Source: Lachnospiraceae bacterium (GTDB lineage Bacteria; Bacillota; Clostridia; Lachnospirales; Lachnospiraceae). Taken from it: a stretch of 64,000 nucleotides of DNA. Within the stretch, counting starts at the first letter, position 1, and each line of letters begins with the position of its first letter. This document shows positions 37,632-47,370 of this stretch, one piece after another. The notes below the pieces were generated by a model. The model was given only the letters and a program-made list of their open reading frames with translations, had not been told where the DNA came from and ran no database searches. The DNA is taken from NCBI GenBank assembly GCA_017612555.1, contig JAGAFR010000066.1:1-64000 (forward strand), given 5' to 3'. Position numbers and translations under genes: made by a program.

Positions 37632-39480
37632 AACAAACTCCGCATTTAAACCGTACAGCCCCGCATCCGCTGCATTTTTCACGGCAATTGGGTGTAACGC
37701 TTTCATTCTGCGAATTGATGCATTCTCTCTTCAGGAATTCCTTTGTCACACCTATATCTATATGATCCCACGGAAGGATCTCGTCAAAAGAGCGCTCTCT
37801 GGCATAATAAAAATCAGGATCGCAGCCGATCTCTTCAAAGCTTTCGACCCATGGCTCAAAGCTGAACTCCTCGGTCCACGCATCAAACATACAGCCTTTT
37901 TCATATGCTCTTACAAGGACGGGAGCAAGTCTTCTGTCTCCTCTTGCAAATATCCCTTCAAGCACCGATACATCGGCTGCATGCCAATTGTAGCGTATAC
38001 TCTTATGATTGAGCTGTTCCTTCATCGCTGCGTTTACAACACTTGCTTTATATCTGAATTCATCCGGCCTATTCATTGGAGCCCATTGAAACGGCGTGAA
38101 CGGCTTTGGGACAAAGAAAGACGTTGAAGATACTATGGATACTTTTTCCCTTCTTTGTTCCTTGGGAATGGTATCGAAGAAGAGCTTCGCGATCTCATTT
38201 GACAGTATCGCAATTCCTCTCATGTCCTCTTCGGTCTCATACGGCAGGCCAAGCATAAAGTAAAGCTTTACTCTTGTCCATCCTCCGAGAAATGCCTGTC
38301 TGCAGCCGTCAAGTATGTCTTCTTCCGTAAGCCCCTTGTTGATGACATTTCGCATCCTCTGGCTTCCGGCTTCGGGTGCAAATGTAATGACTGATTTTTT
38401 GATATCCTGGACCTTATTCATCACATCAAGTGAAAAAGCGTCCACGCGAAGCGACGGAAGCGATATATTGATATGCTTATCCGAAAACTCATCAATAAGA
38501 AATGTGCATATTTTCTCAAGTTCGGGATAATCTGACGAAGACAGTGAGGACAGTGATATTTCCTCATGCCCCGTGTTTTCTATCATGGCACGCGCATATT
38601 CTTCAAGCTTATTTTCATCTCTGTAACGGATCGGCTTATATACTGATCCTGCCTGGCAGAATCTGCACCCTCTGATGCATCCCCTTTGTATCTCAAGTAC
38701 GACCCTGTCCTGGGTTGCCTTGATATACGGCACAACAGGCTTGAGGGGATAGTATGTATCGGACAGATCCGAAACGATCTGTTTTTCAATGACAGCGGGA
38801 AGGTCATCGCAGAGCGGATAAAAGCTCTTTATAGTTCCGTCATCATTATATTCTGCTTCATAAAAAGAAGGCGCATATATCCCCGGGATCTTACCGGCGC
38901 GCCTAATGAACTCTTTACGCGGTATGCCGTCTTTTCGGCATTCTTTATACAGATCGAGAAGGCTTCTGTAGCTTATCTCACCCTCGCCGATATATACAAG
39001 ATCGCAAAACGGTGCGATCGGCTCCGGATTATAAGCACACGGCCCGCCGATAATGACTATGGGATCATCTTCGTTTCTGTCATTTGCGTAGAATGGGATC
39101 TTCGAAAGATCCAGTATCTGAAGCAGATTTGTATAGCACATCTCATATTGAAGTGTTATCCCGAGAAAATCAAATGATCGGATGGGATCCTGGGATTCAA
39201 GAGCAAACAAAGGAATGTTTTTCTCTTTCATAATCCTGTGAAGGTCTGTCCAGACCGAGTATACTCTTTCACACCATACGTCATCGTATGAGTTGAGCAT
39301 ATCATATAATATCTGAATACCCAGATGCGACATTCCGATCTCATACAGATCGGGAAAACACATCGCAAACCGTATGAGGCCTTCGGGATCCTTGTATACG
39401 GCGTTTACTTCGTGTCCTATATACCTTGCGGGCTTATCTACGGACATCAGTATTTCTCTTGTCAGTGCCAGATCACTCAT
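37615..39480 (-). CDS. B12-binding-type radical SAM protein (TIGR03960-type)
   Basis: A 621-residue radical-SAM enzyme. An N-terminal B12-binding-like domain (about 10-200) precedes the radical-SAM core with CIRGCRFCQAG (CxxxCxxC, near 260). A cysteine-rich C-terminus ends with CREKCSGCGAVRFKCGVC, likely a further cluster. The substrate is unknown. ATG 39480 chosen over TTG 39486; neither has a strong ribosome site. Confidence 0.88.
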   Translation of the reverse strand: MSDLALTREILMSVDKPARYIGHEVNAVYKDPEGLIRFAMCFPDLYEIGMSHLGIQILYDMLNSYDDVWCERVYSVWTDLHRIMKEKNIPLFALESQDPIRSFDFLGITLQYEMCYTNLLQILDLSKIPFYANDRNEDDPIVIIGGPCAYNPEPIAPFCDLVYIGEGEISYRSLLDLYKECRKDGIPRKEFIRRAGKIPGIYAPSFYEAEYNDDGTIKSFYPLCDDLPAVIEKQIVSDLSDTYYPLKPVVPYIKATQDRVVLEIQRGCIRGCRFCQAGSVYKPIRYRDENKLEEYARAMIENTGHEEISLSSLSSSDYPELEKICTFLIDEFSDKHINISLPSLRVDAFSLDVMNKVQDIKKSVITFAPEAGSQRMRNVINKGLTEEDILDGCRQAFLGGWTRVKLYFMLGLPYETEEDMRGIAILSNEIAKLFFDTIPKEQRREKVSIVSSTSFFVPKPFTPFQWAPMNRPDEFRYKASVVNAAMKEQLNHKSIRYNWHAADVSVLEGIFARGDRRLAPVLVRAYEKGCMFDAWTEEFSFEPWVESFEEIGCDPDFYYARERSFDEILPWDHIDIGVTKEFLKRECINSQNESVTPNCREKCSGCGAVRFKCGVCYESKA

Positions 39481-39500
39481 AATCAAGATTTTAACATAAG

Positions 39501-39526
39501 AAAAGACGTATTTACATACGTCTTTT
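39501..39526. terminator. Bidirectional-type hairpin, 3' of the secreted protein gene
   Basis: A perfect 10-bp stem AAAAGACGTA/TACGTCTTTT with a 6-base loop. Its A/T ends supply a T-run of four on either strand. It ends transcription of the secreted-protein gene before the radical-SAM operon. Confidence 0.75.
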
Positions 39527-39551
39527 CAAAACTGTCATTTCATGTAAGATA

Positions 39552-40373
39552 TCAATCTTTATCTTTGTATACCGCCGTTACGCTGAGATCATAATGAACG
39601 CCTTCACCGCCATACGTTCCGCCGTCATCTCTCTCGTAATGAACAAATTCCTTATTATCACGCTCCGGAGGATCAACCCATGCGCCTTCTCCGTCCCTTG
39701 CATACTGGACATCGATCAGGTCGCCGTGATCATCGTAGAACTTGATCTTGTGCTTAACGTAATAATGTGCTTTTATGACACGATCTTCGGTAACGTTTGT
39801 CCAATCGCCTTCCCAACCGCAGAAATCATATTGATTGATACAGGGATCGGGCGGATTCTGAATTGAAGAACCGTAAGGTATGATATCTGTCTTCCATAAC
39901 TCACCGTTCCAGCCGTTCATCCAATGAACCGCACACGTCTTTCCGGGTACGCCCTTGGGAAGATTGACCGTTGACCACCATTCAGGCCACGGTGCTGATT
40001 TGTTATTGTTGACCTTTTTAAGCCACTGCGGTGTGTTTGTGATCGGTGTTACGGGAGTGGGAACAGTCGCTGACTGTATAGCCTGTACAGCCTGCACAGC
40101 CACGGGAACATAAGCACCCAATATCACCCTGTCTTCAGTAACATTTGTCGCATTTCCGACCCAGGATACAAACTGGAATCCCGGAACTGCGGTATCGGTC
40201 GGTACAGGCGCATTCTTTCCGTGAGCAACCTGTACGGTAACACTCTTTGCCCCGTAAATATAAGTTACGTTATGTTTTACTTTGGCAAATGTATCGACCG
40301 GATCGCACAAAACCGCAAACACAGCTATGCCTGCAAGTAAAACGATCAGTCTCTTTATCATTCCCTTCATCAT
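39552..40373 (-). CDS. Secreted repeat protein of unknown function
   Basis: A 273-residue protein with an N-terminal signal peptide (about 1-30, ending DTFAK). Two copies of a motif related to Listeria-Bacteroides/InlB-B type repeats occur: FVSWVGNATNVTEDRVI (about 68-84) and CGWEGDWTNVTEDRVI (about 188-203). A Trp-rich segment lies between (about 115-160). No anchor motif or enzyme domain is seen. It has its own promoter and terminator. A surface or extracellular binding role is a guess. Confidence 0.75.
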   Translation of the reverse strand: MMKGMIKRLIVLLAGIAVFAVLCDPVDTFAKVKHNVTYIYGAKSVTVQVAHGKNAPVPTDTAVPGFQFVSWVGNATNVTEDRVILGAYVPVAVQAVQAIQSATVPTPVTPITNTPQWLKKVNNNKSAPWPEWWSTVNLPKGVPGKTCAVHWMNGWNGELWKTDIIPYGSSIQNPPDPCINQYDFCGWEGDWTNVTEDRVIKAHYYVKHKIKFYDDHGDLIDVQYARDGEGAWVDPPERDNKEFVHYERDDGGTYGGEGVHYDLSVTAVYKDKD

Positions 40374-40403
40374 AATACCCCTTTCAAAGATTACTACATA
40401 ACC

Positions 40404-40424
40404 GTTAACATTATATTAGTTAAC
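40404..40424. promoter_or_regulatory. Paired GTTAAC dyad over the -10 box
   Basis: Two GTTAAC hexamers (40404-40409, 40419-40424), each self-complementary and 15 bp apart, flank the -10 box of the secreted-protein gene. The arrangement looks like an operator for a dimeric regulator. Confidence 0.4.
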
Positions 40425-40438
40425 ATAAAAAATATCAA
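40410..40438 (-). promoter_or_regulatory. Promoter of the secreted protein gene
   Basis: TTGATA (40433-40438), 17 bp, TATAAT (40410-40415) on the minus strand. The -35 box is shared with the right side of the his operon terminator stem. Confidence 0.75.
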
Positions 40439-40450
40439 GTACTTTTGATA
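40427..40450 (-). terminator. AT-rich terminator of the his operon
   Basis: Stem TATCAA/TTGATA (40433-40438 with 40445-40450), 6-base loop, then six Ts on the minus strand (40427-40432). The stem is short and AT-rich, so readthrough into the secreted-protein gene is possible. Confidence 0.5.
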
Positions 40451-40458
40451 AATTCCGG

Positions 40459-41724
40459 TCACCTGTTTGCAAGTTCTTCCATAACATCTTCCCATGTCAG
40501 ACCTTTCAGAGCCATAAGTACCATTACATGGTATAAAAAGTCGGCTATCTCATATTTGCTCTCTTCGGGCTCGGGATTCTTGGCTGCGATGACTATCTCT
40601 GTAGCTTCTTCTCCGATCTTTTTAAGTATCTTGTCTATGCCCTTATCAAACAGGTAGTTAGTATATGAGCCTTCCTTGGGATTTTCTTTTCTGTCAAGTA
40701 TCACACCGTAAACATCAGAAAGTACCGAATAAGGATCGGTCCTGCCGGTGTCTTTTTTGATCAACTCATTGAAAAAGCAGGAATATGCTCCGGTATGGCA
40801 TGCGCCCCCGATCTGAACGACCTTCGCCAGTAATGTGTCATTATCACAATCGGTATAGAGCTCTTTAACGTACTGATAGTGTCCGCTTGTATCACCCTTT
40901 TTCCAAAGGCTCTGTCTCGATCTGGAATAATATGTCATTATCCCTTCCCTTACAGTCTGCTCAAATGCTTCCCGGTTCATGTATGCTACCATAAGGACCT
41001 CTGACGTATAGACATCCTGGCATACAACAGGTATGAGTCCGGCGGCATCGCTCTTAAGATCGTCCCACGAAAGAGCGGATTTACCGACAGTCATATTGAT
41101 GCCTTCCTTTATAAGGTCATCTTTCACGGAGAACAGATCTTTACTTCTTTTGTTTACAATATCACCGGATATACCGCATACACCCGGTTTCTTAAGTATA
41201 TCAGCTGCCGATGTATCATCATTTATCACCGGAATGACCGGTATTTCCGTAAAACTGTCCACGAACAGCTTCCCCAAAAGAAGGGCTGCACTTGTATTCT
41301 CTTTTATGATCTTCAGATCATCAAGGATCTGTTCCAAACTGTCTGCGCAAACATAGATCTTATCGGGAGAAAACCTTTTTCCGGCTTCTTCTATCAGTTC
41401 TATATTCGACCTTTTCGCCATATTAAGGGCAACCTTTCGGCAACCGGCATACAGCAGTTTTTTGACATCTTCCAGACGTTCTATCGCTCCCGCACCGTAG
41501 ACAGGTGTATCCATGCTTCTTGTGATCTTTCTGATCATCAAAAGGGATTCTTCATGCTCGGTATCACCGTCCGACAGATCGAACAGAATGAGTGCATCAG
41601 CCCCGTTTACGGATAGCTTCTGACAGAAAGACGCCGGATCATCACTTATCACATGGCTGTTCTTGAACCCCTGTACAAGTTTACCCTTTTTGAGATATAC
41701 GCATGGAATCAACAGTTTATTCAT
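40459..41724 (-). CDS. hisI: HisF-like domain fused to HisI-HisE
   Basis: A 421-residue three-part protein. Residues about 220-320 are HisI (phosphoribosyl-AMP cyclohydrolase) with [17 protein letters not shown] and [10 protein letters not shown] intact; about 325-421 are HisE (phosphoribosyl-ATP pyrophosphatase) with IGEEATE. Residues 1-215 resemble a HisA/HisF barrel ([32 protein letters not shown]), but the catalytic aspartate of HisF (PCLDV) is Tyr10 here, and glycine-rich phosphate loops are weak. The extra domain is probably non-catalytic, perhaps structural or regulatory. Last gene of the his operon. Confidence 0.9.
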   Translation of the reverse strand: MNKLLIPCVYLKKGKLVQGFKNSHVISDDPASFCQKLSVNGADALILFDLSDGDTEHEESLLMIRKITRSMDTPVYGAGAIERLEDVKKLLYAGCRKVALNMAKRSNIELIEEAGKRFSPDKIYVCADSLEQILDDLKIIKENTSAALLLGKLFVDSFTEIPVIPVINDDTSAADILKKPGVCGISGDIVNKRSKDLFSVKDDLIKEGINMTVGKSALSWDDLKSDAAGLIPVVCQDVYTSEVLMVAYMNREAFEQTVREGIMTYYSRSRQSLWKKGDTSGHYQYVKELYTDCDNDTLLAKVVQIGGACHTGAYSCFFNELIKKDTGRTDPYSVLSDVYGVILDRKENPKEGSYTNYLFDKGIDKILKKIGEEATEIVIAAKNPEPEESKYEIADFLYHVMVLMALKGLTWEDVMEELANR

Positions 41725-42329
41725 TAAAGAGATCCTTTCGTTGATAATACACTTGCTACCCTCGGATCAAAAGTCGTTGCCATATCAAGAGCCCTGGCAA
41801 AGCTTTTGAACATCGCTTCACATATATGATGGGAATTGGTGCCGGATATGACTTTGATATGAAGATTCATCGCTGCGCTGTAACTGATCGCATAGAAGAA
41901 TTCTCTGATCAGTTCCGTATCAAGGTACCCTATCCTCTCGGTTTCAAACTTTGCATCATATTCAAAATAAGGCCTGCCGCACAGATCGATCGAAACGAGC
42001 ACAAGCGCATCATCCATCGGAAGGATCATGTGACCGTATCTGCCTATACCCTCTTTTTCTCCAAGTGCATCCTTTAAGGCTTCACCGAGGACGATCCCGC
42101 AGTCTTCAACACTGTGATGTCCGTCCACAAGAAGATCACCTTCGCATGTAAGGTTAAGATCGAAAAACCCATGCTTTGCAAAGCTTTCCAGCATGTGATC
42201 GAAAAATCCTATCCCGGTATCTACCTTTGCTTCTCCGGTCCCATCAAGATTAATGCTGCAGGAAATATCCGTTTCTTTTGTCTTTCTTGTCTTCTCTCCG
42301 ATACGCGGATCTATACTTTTTTTTGACAT
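41724..42329 (-). CDS. hisB: Imidazoleglycerol-phosphate dehydratase
   Basis: Sixth step of histidine synthesis, Mn-dependent. 201 residues. Metal motifs are duplicated as usual: [14 protein letters not shown] and [17 protein letters not shown] 42329 follows AAGGAG and immediately follows the hisD stop (TGATATG); the frame is open upstream but lies inside hisD. Confidence 0.96.
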   Translation of the reverse strand: MSKKSIDPRIGEKTRKTKETDISCSINLDGTGEAKVDTGIGFFDHMLESFAKHGFFDLNLTCEGDLLVDGHHSVEDCGIVLGEALKDALGEKEGIGRYGHMILPMDDALVLVSIDLCGRPYFEYDAKFETERIGYLDTELIREFFYAISYSAAMNLHIKVISGTNSHHICEAMFKSFARALDMATTFDPRVASVLSTKGSL

Positions 42330-42330
42330 A

Positions 42331-43632
42331 TCACAGTACTCCTTTTCCGAATCTGACCCCGATGGAATTGGCATGTGCGCCGAGTCCTTCGGCATTTGCA
42401 AATTTCATTATATCATCACACGCTTCCATGAGCGCCTCTTTTGAATATCTGATTATACTCGTTCTCTTTATGAATGCGTCAACACCAAGCGGTGAAAAGA
42501 ATCTTGCCGTTCCGTTTGTAGGAAGAACATGATCGGGGCCGGCATAGTAATCTCCGAGAGGCTCCGACGAATACTCTCCGAGGAATATGGCGCCGGCATT
42601 GTTGATCCTGGCCATAAGTTCATACGGATCCCCGGTTATTATCTCAACGTGTTCGGAAGCGATACGGTTAGCTATGGATGCCGCTTCATCCATGTCTTTT
42701 GCTATAAGGATATATCCGTAATTATCAAGCGACTTGCGTATTATAGCAGTTCTTTCAAGAACATTTGTAAATTCATCGGTAAGATCTGAAACCTTTTGTG
42801 CCAATGAGTAACTGTCCGTTATGAGAATCGCACTTGCAAGCTCGTCGTGTTCGGCTTGAGACAGAAGATCTGCCGCAACATATTTGGGATCTGCGCTGTC
42901 ATCCGCGATCACAAGTATCTCGCTGGGGCCGGCAACAGAGTCTATGCTGACAAAACCGAATACTTCTTTCTTGGCAAGAGCGACAAAAATATTACCGGGG
43001 CCGACTATCTTATCAACTTTTGGAATGGTATCGGTTCCGAATGCCATCGCAGCGATAGCCTGAGCACCTCCGACTTTATAGATCTCCGTTACTCCCGTTA
43101 TCTTTGCCGCAACCAGCGTACAGTCCGCAACTCTTCCGTCGGCACCGGCGGGAGTCATCATTATGATCCTTTTTACTCCGGCAACAAGCGCAGGTATTAT
43201 GCACATAAGAGTTGAAGAAGGATATGCTGCTTTTCCTCCTGGAACGTAGACTCCGACAGTCTCGATAGGCGTTATCTTCTGTCCCAGCATCACTCCGTTG
43301 TCCTTCATATCAAGCCAGCTGTTCTGAAGCTGCTTTTTATGATATTCTCTTATGTTAGCCGCACTTCTTTCCATGACTGCGATAAGATCTTTGTCATAAG
43401 ACGTGAATGCTCTTTCTATCTCGTCTTCGGTAACACGACAGTTATCCGCACTTATATCCCATTTATCAAACTTCTTTGTCAGATCGAACACAGCCTTATC
43501 GCCGTTATCCCTGACATTGTTTACGATGGTTCTGACGGTATCTTCGTATTGCCCATACTGACCGGGACTTCTCTTCAAAAGGTCTGTCAGTATATCATCT
43601 ATGGATTCCTTTGTCAGATCAACTATCCTCAT
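42331..43632 (-). CDS. hisD: Histidinol dehydrogenase
   Basis: Final two oxidations to histidine, Zn- and NAD-dependent. 433 residues. Catalytic Glu-His is in IASEHVEI; Zn/NAD motifs include [21 protein letters not shown] and the C-terminal [20 protein letters not shown] precedes ATG, which overlaps the upstream fusion gene by 4 bp. Confidence 0.97.
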   Translation of the reverse strand: MRIVDLTKESIDDILTDLLKRSPGQYGQYEDTVRTIVNNVRDNGDKAVFDLTKKFDKWDISADNCRVTEDEIERAFTSYDKDLIAVMERSAANIREYHKKQLQNSWLDMKDNGVMLGQKITPIETVGVYVPGGKAAYPSSTLMCIIPALVAGVKRIIMMTPAGADGRVADCTLVAAKITGVTEIYKVGGAQAIAAMAFGTDTIPKVDKIVGPGNIFVALAKKEVFGFVSIDSVAGPSEILVIADDSADPKYVAADLLSQAEHDELASAILITDSYSLAQKVSDLTDEFTNVLERTAIIRKSLDNYGYILIAKDMDEAASIANRIASEHVEIITGDPYELMARINNAGAIFLGEYSSEPLGDYYAGPDHVLPTNGTARFFSPLGVDAFIKRTSIIRYSKEALMEACDDIMKFANAEGLGAHANSIGVRFGKGVL

Positions 43633-45266
43633 AACTCCTCCTTGATCTTCGTGATGATCTCATTAATCCTGTCCGAATGAAGCCGCATTGATACGGGATT
43701 GACTACCATTCTTGCGGAAAGATCACAGATCTCTTCCAGTATAACGAGTCCGTTCTCACGAAGTGTGGAACCGGTCTCTACGATATCGACTATTACGTCC
43801 GATAATCCCACGATGGGTGCAAGTTCAATGCTGCCGTTAAGCTTGATTATATCGACACTCTGATGCCTGATATCATTAAAATAAGACTTGGCTATACGCG
43901 GATACTTAGTAGAGACTTTTATCAAATCCCTTGTCTTTAAAAGCTTTCCGGCGCTTTCCGGTCCGCATACGCACATCCTGCACTTACCGAATCCGAGATC
44001 GAGAACTTCAAGGATCTTGCGGTTTTCTTCGGAAATCGTATCCTTTCCCACGACACCGATATCGGCTACTCCGTGCTCCACATATGTGGGAACATCCGGT
44101 CCTTTTGCAAGGAAGAACTTGAGCTTAAGATCTTCATTGACAAAGATGAGCTTACGTGTATCCTTATCCTTCATCTCTTCGCATGTTATTCCTGCTTTTT
44201 CAAGAAGTGCAAGTGTCTTATCCGCAAGGCGTCCTTTGGTAAAAGCAAATGTAAGATAATCGTTTTTGCCTGCTTTTTTACACGACTCCTGTTCGTTAAG
44301 CGCGATAAGGAGTTCATCAACCGATACTCCGAATCCGATCGCAGGAACATCCTTTCCGAATTCCTTTACGAGATTATCATATCTTCCGCCTTTTATAATC
44401 GCGTCGCCGAATCCGAAGGTATAAGCCCGAAACAGCACTCCCGTATAGTAATCATATTTGTTAAGAAGTCCCAGATCCACGGATATATATCTGGAAAATC
44501 CCTTCTTTTCAAGTATCTCTATTATGCTTATGACCCTGTCTACCGCCTTATGACATACCTCATTTGTTAAATGGTCCCGCAGTTCGAACAGAGAATCTCT
44601 TGTAGTATATCTGTCGGATATATGAACTATAAGGTCAGCCATTTCATCACTGATACGAAGCTCTGACAGTATATCTCTAACTCTTGTATTATTTCTTGAG
44701 GATATGAGTTCAAGAAGAGTCTTTTCATCTTCCGCAGATACACCAAGTTCGTCAAACAGACCTTTGAAAAAGTTCCCGTTACCGACGGAAACGATAAAAT
44801 CATCAAATCCGACTGTCTTCATACACCTGATCACAAGCTCGATCATTCCTGCATCGGCTATGCATGAATCATCATTATAGAGTTCGGCTCCCACCTGCGT
44901 ACTCTCCTTGAGCCTTCCGTTCAGGTCGCTTCCGTTGACGAAAGTGTTACCGCTGTAGCACAGCTTGACTGCGCTGTTATCATTAAAATACAGCTTGGAA
45001 TATGCCCTTGCCATAGCCGGAGTAAAGTCCGGACGAAGTACAAGAGTATTTCCTTCTTTATCATAAAACTTGTAAAGCTCTCTTGAAGGAGTAAGTCCGA
45101 TATTGTTTGCAAACACATCAAAAAACTCAAAAGACGGGGTCTGCATATGAAGATAACCGGCTTCTCGCATGACTTCAAGAAGCTTATTCTCTGTTAACAG
45201 TCTTTTTTTCAGTTCATCGGGATTAATGTCCCTCACGCCCTCGGGCGTATGAAGAATACCGTTCAT
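43629..45266 (-). CDS. hisG: HisZ-HisG fusion, ATP phosphoribosyltransferase
   Basis: A 545-residue fusion. Residues 1 to about 325 are HisZ, a HisRS-like regulatory subunit (LRPDFTPAMARAYS, GGRYDNLV) without tRNA-charging activity. From about 335 it is the short-form HisG catalytic subunit (FTKGRLADKTL, ADIGVVGKD, SIELAPIVGLSD, DIVETGSTLRENGL). In most short-form organisms these are separate chains that form a hetero-octamer; here they are one polypeptide. First gene of the operon. Confidence 0.93.
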   Translation of the reverse strand: MNGILHTPEGVRDINPDELKKRLLTENKLLEVMREAGYLHMQTPSFEFFDVFANNIGLTPSRELYKFYDKEGNTLVLRPDFTPAMARAYSKLYFNDNSAVKLCYSGNTFVNGSDLNGRLKESTQVGAELYNDDSCIADAGMIELVIRCMKTVGFDDFIVSVGNGNFFKGLFDELGVSAEDEKTLLELISSRNNTRVRDILSELRISDEMADLIVHISDRYTTRDSLFELRDHLTNEVCHKAVDRVISIIEILEKKGFSRYISVDLGLLNKYDYYTGVLFRAYTFGFGDAIIKGGRYDNLVKEFGKDVPAIGFGVSVDELLIALNEQESCKKAGKNDYLTFAFTKGRLADKTLALLEKAGITCEEMKDKDTRKLIFVNEDLKLKFFLAKGPDVPTYVEHGVADIGVVGKDTISEENRKILEVLDLGFGKCRMCVCGPESAGKLLKTRDLIKVSTKYPRIAKSYFNDIRHQSVDIIKLNGSIELAPIVGLSDVIVDIVETGSTLRENGLVILEEICDLSARMVVNPVSMRLHSDRINEIITKIKEEL

Positions 45267-45303
45267 ATTGCCTCACTTTACCGCGTTAAATTGCTAATTC
45301 GCT

Positions 45304-45319
45304 ACCATGCTATCATGGT
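45304..45319. promoter_or_regulatory. Dyad at the his operon transcription start
   Basis: ACCATG and CATGGT flank a 4-base centre. The dyad begins three bases after the -10 box and covers the predicted +1, so it could be an operator or a 5' hairpin. No T-run follows, so it is not a terminator. Confidence 0.5.
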
Positions 45320-45321
45320 GA

Positions 45322-45350
45322 ATTATATACAACCGTTATCTTAGTGTCAA
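45322..45350 (-). promoter_or_regulatory. Consensus promoter of the his operon
   Basis: On the minus strand TTGACA (45345-45350), a 17-bp spacer and TATAAT (45322-45327): a perfect sigma-A match. The -35 box lies within the 3' end of recU. Confidence 0.88.
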
Positions 45351-45866
45351 ATCTTTTTTTATTCCATCAAGATACGGAACAAATAGACCGTTATGCGGAA
45401 CCAGGTCAAACCCCTCCTCAAGCTCTTCGATCCTGAAGCTCTTTCTGCCGCCGTCATTCATCCTGTCCCAGAATTCTTTCAGTCTGATAAACCTCATATA
45501 ATGAAATCTGTTAAGATGCGAATAATAAATTATGATAAAACTAACGCCGCCCTGCTGTTCGTAATCATTCATGAAGTTTATCTGGTGTTCGTGTATATTG
45601 GCAAGTGAGAACGTATCGACCGAGCATTCCTTGGCATCAAAACATACCGGGATCCCCTGAACCGCACCTATATAATCAACGGTACTTTTCTGGTCAAAAT
45701 AAGCAAGTGTGATCTGACTGTGATCCTCGTTCATTTTTATAGGCGTTATCGGAGTCGGGATCTTTTGCACAAGACAGAGCCCATGTTCTTTATACAATTC
45801 GTTTGTTCTGTTGATAAGATCTTCAAGTGTAGATCCTCGAAGACCTCTCGAATTCCAGGTTGCCAT
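45336..45866 (-). CDS. recU: RecU-type Holliday junction resolvase
   Basis: A 176-residue homologue of RecU, the Firmicute junction resolvase. Family features: N-terminal arch/glycine region RGLRGSTLEDLINRTN, catalytic STVDYIGAVQGIPVCFDAKE with the Asp-Glu-x-Lys core, and HEHQINFM. ATG 45866 overlaps the preceding stop (TGATG) with GGAGAGG upstream. It is not next to a PBP1 gene, its usual partner. Confidence 0.88.
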   Translation of the reverse strand: MATWNSRGLRGSTLEDLINRTNELYKEHGLCLVQKIPTPITPIKMNEDHSQITLAYFDQKSTVDYIGAVQGIPVCFDAKECSVDTFSLANIHEHQINFMNDYEQQGGVSFIIIYYSHLNRFHYMRFIRLKEFWDRMNDGGRKSFRIEELEEGFDLVPHNGLFVPYLDGIKKDLTLR

Positions 45867-46813
45867 CACATAACCTCTCCGAACGATACCGGTGCATCTA
45901 TACTTATCGTCTTTCCGGCAACTCCTGTAATATCAAAATCTTCCGGAAATTCAAGCCTGCAGCACGCCAGCATTTGAGAGTCTATTCCGAATGACCTGCG
46001 GTACTGTTCGTTGACCGATCTGTTTCCGTATTTATTGTCCCCCAGTATGGGATGACCTATTGAAGCAAGGTGCGCTCTTATCTGATGAGTCTTACCCGTA
46101 ATGAGCAGTATTTCAAGACGCGACAGCTTATCTCCGGGCTTGATCGGGTGTATATGAGTTTCAATATAGTCTCCACTCATATCCGATGATACGGATACTT
46201 TATTTGTCTTTTCGTCTTTTACAAGTGATCCGGCCAGGCGGATGTCCTCATCGATCCTGCCTTCAACGATGCATTCATAATACTTATGGACCGTTCTGTT
46301 GCGAAAAGCCTCTGAAAGAGCTCTGGCCCCGCGATAAGTCTTTGCAAAAGTCACAAGACCGGATGTGTTTCTGTCAAGGCGGTTACATATCGAAGGTACG
46401 AAAACCTCTTCGGATCCTTCGGTCGGATCTTTCTTTTGATACATATATGAAAGGCATATCTCATTAAGCGATATATCGGTTTCTTTCGATCTTTGCGATA
46501 GCATACCCGAAGGTTTATCGACTATCATGATGTCCTCATCTTCATATATGACGGGTGGCATTTGTGTATCCGGCCTGATCACGTTAAGACTTCGCTTCGT
46601 AAACTTTTCATATGTATCGTTTGCAAAGTACAGCTTTATGCTGTCTCCTTTTCCAAGGAGCTCTTTACCGGAAGCTTTGAGGTCATTCAGAACGATGTTC
46701 TTTTTCCTCAGCATCTTATAAATGAACGAAGGTCCGCAGTTACACAAAAGAGTCCGGAGGTATTTATCCAGTCTTCTGCCTTCATCGTTTTCCGAAATGA
46801 TGATCTCTTTCAT
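45866..46813 (-). CDS. RluA-family pseudouridine synthase
   Basis: A 315-residue RNA pseudouridine synthase with an S4-like N-terminus (RRLDKYLRTL) and catalytic Asp in NRLDRNTSG. Motif TGKTHQIRAHLASIGHPI is intact. A second paralogue in this window is at 14.9 kb; the site modified (RluC-like) cannot be fixed. Overlaps its upstream gene by 4 bp. Confidence 0.92.
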   Translation of the reverse strand: MKEIIISENDEGRRLDKYLRTLLCNCGPSFIYKMLRKKNIVLNDLKASGKELLGKGDSIKLYFANDTYEKFTKRSLNVIRPDTQMPPVIYEDEDIMIVDKPSGMLSQRSKETDISLNEICLSYMYQKKDPTEGSEEVFVPSICNRLDRNTSGLVTFAKTYRGARALSEAFRNRTVHKYYECIVEGRIDEDIRLAGSLVKDEKTNKVSVSSDMSGDYIETHIHPIKPGDKLSRLEILLITGKTHQIRAHLASIGHPILGDNKYGNRSVNEQYRRSFGIDSQMLACCRLEFPEDFDITGVAGKTISIDAPVSFGEVM

Positions 46814-47370
46814 AGTGACACCGCTTTTATCGTATCAAGTACAGCACCTGCACCGGCATCATCTTTCAGTGAGTCTTTCATCACTTCGGCTCTTTTACAA
46901 AAAGCCTGTTTATCGGTAAAGACTTTGACGCTGACTTTGTAACCTGCTGTTGTCATAACGCTGTCAAGATGAGCCTTTACCTGATCGGCATCATTTTGAG
47001 TATATGCGATAAGATCAGACGATCTGCAGCATAATACAGGTACAAAGAATGTCTTGCCCGTTGTTGTGAGGATGTTCTCATAAAGTACCGGAAGAGATCC
47101 GACCTTTTCGGCAAACATTGAATATTCGTCATCGGAAAGCGACTTAAATCTTGCAAGCATGATCACGCCTACAAGGGATTTACTTGCCGGGAGAAGTGCC
47201 AGCACGGCAAACACAGACCAAAGACTCTTCTTGGTTTGCAGAGTCATATACCCGATAAGAAAGATCCCAAACGCCATCGCAAACATGATCACGGTCTTAA
47301 TGATCTCAAATACCAGCTGTTTCCTGATGTACCCATGAGTTCCCTTAAGCTGCCTGTTAACATACTTCAT
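46810..47370 (-). CDS. Two-segment membrane protein, unknown function
   Basis: A 186-residue protein that I do not recognise. Two adjacent membrane segments (about 20-43 and 49-72) are followed by a soluble domain of about 110 residues with mixed helix and strand. GGGAG precedes ATG 47370. It overlaps both neighbours, so it is in the same transcript as the HAD phosphatase and the pseudouridine synthase. Confidence 0.7.
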   Translation of the reverse strand: MKYVNRQLKGTHGYIRKQLVFEIIKTVIMFAMAFGIFLIGYMTLQTKKSLWSVFAVLALLPASKSLVGVIMLARFKSLSDDEYSMFAEKVGSLPVLYENILTTTGKTFFVPVLCCRSSDLIAYTQNDADQVKAHLDSVMTTAGYKVSVKVFTDKQAFCKRAEVMKDSLKDDAGAGAVLDTIKAVSL

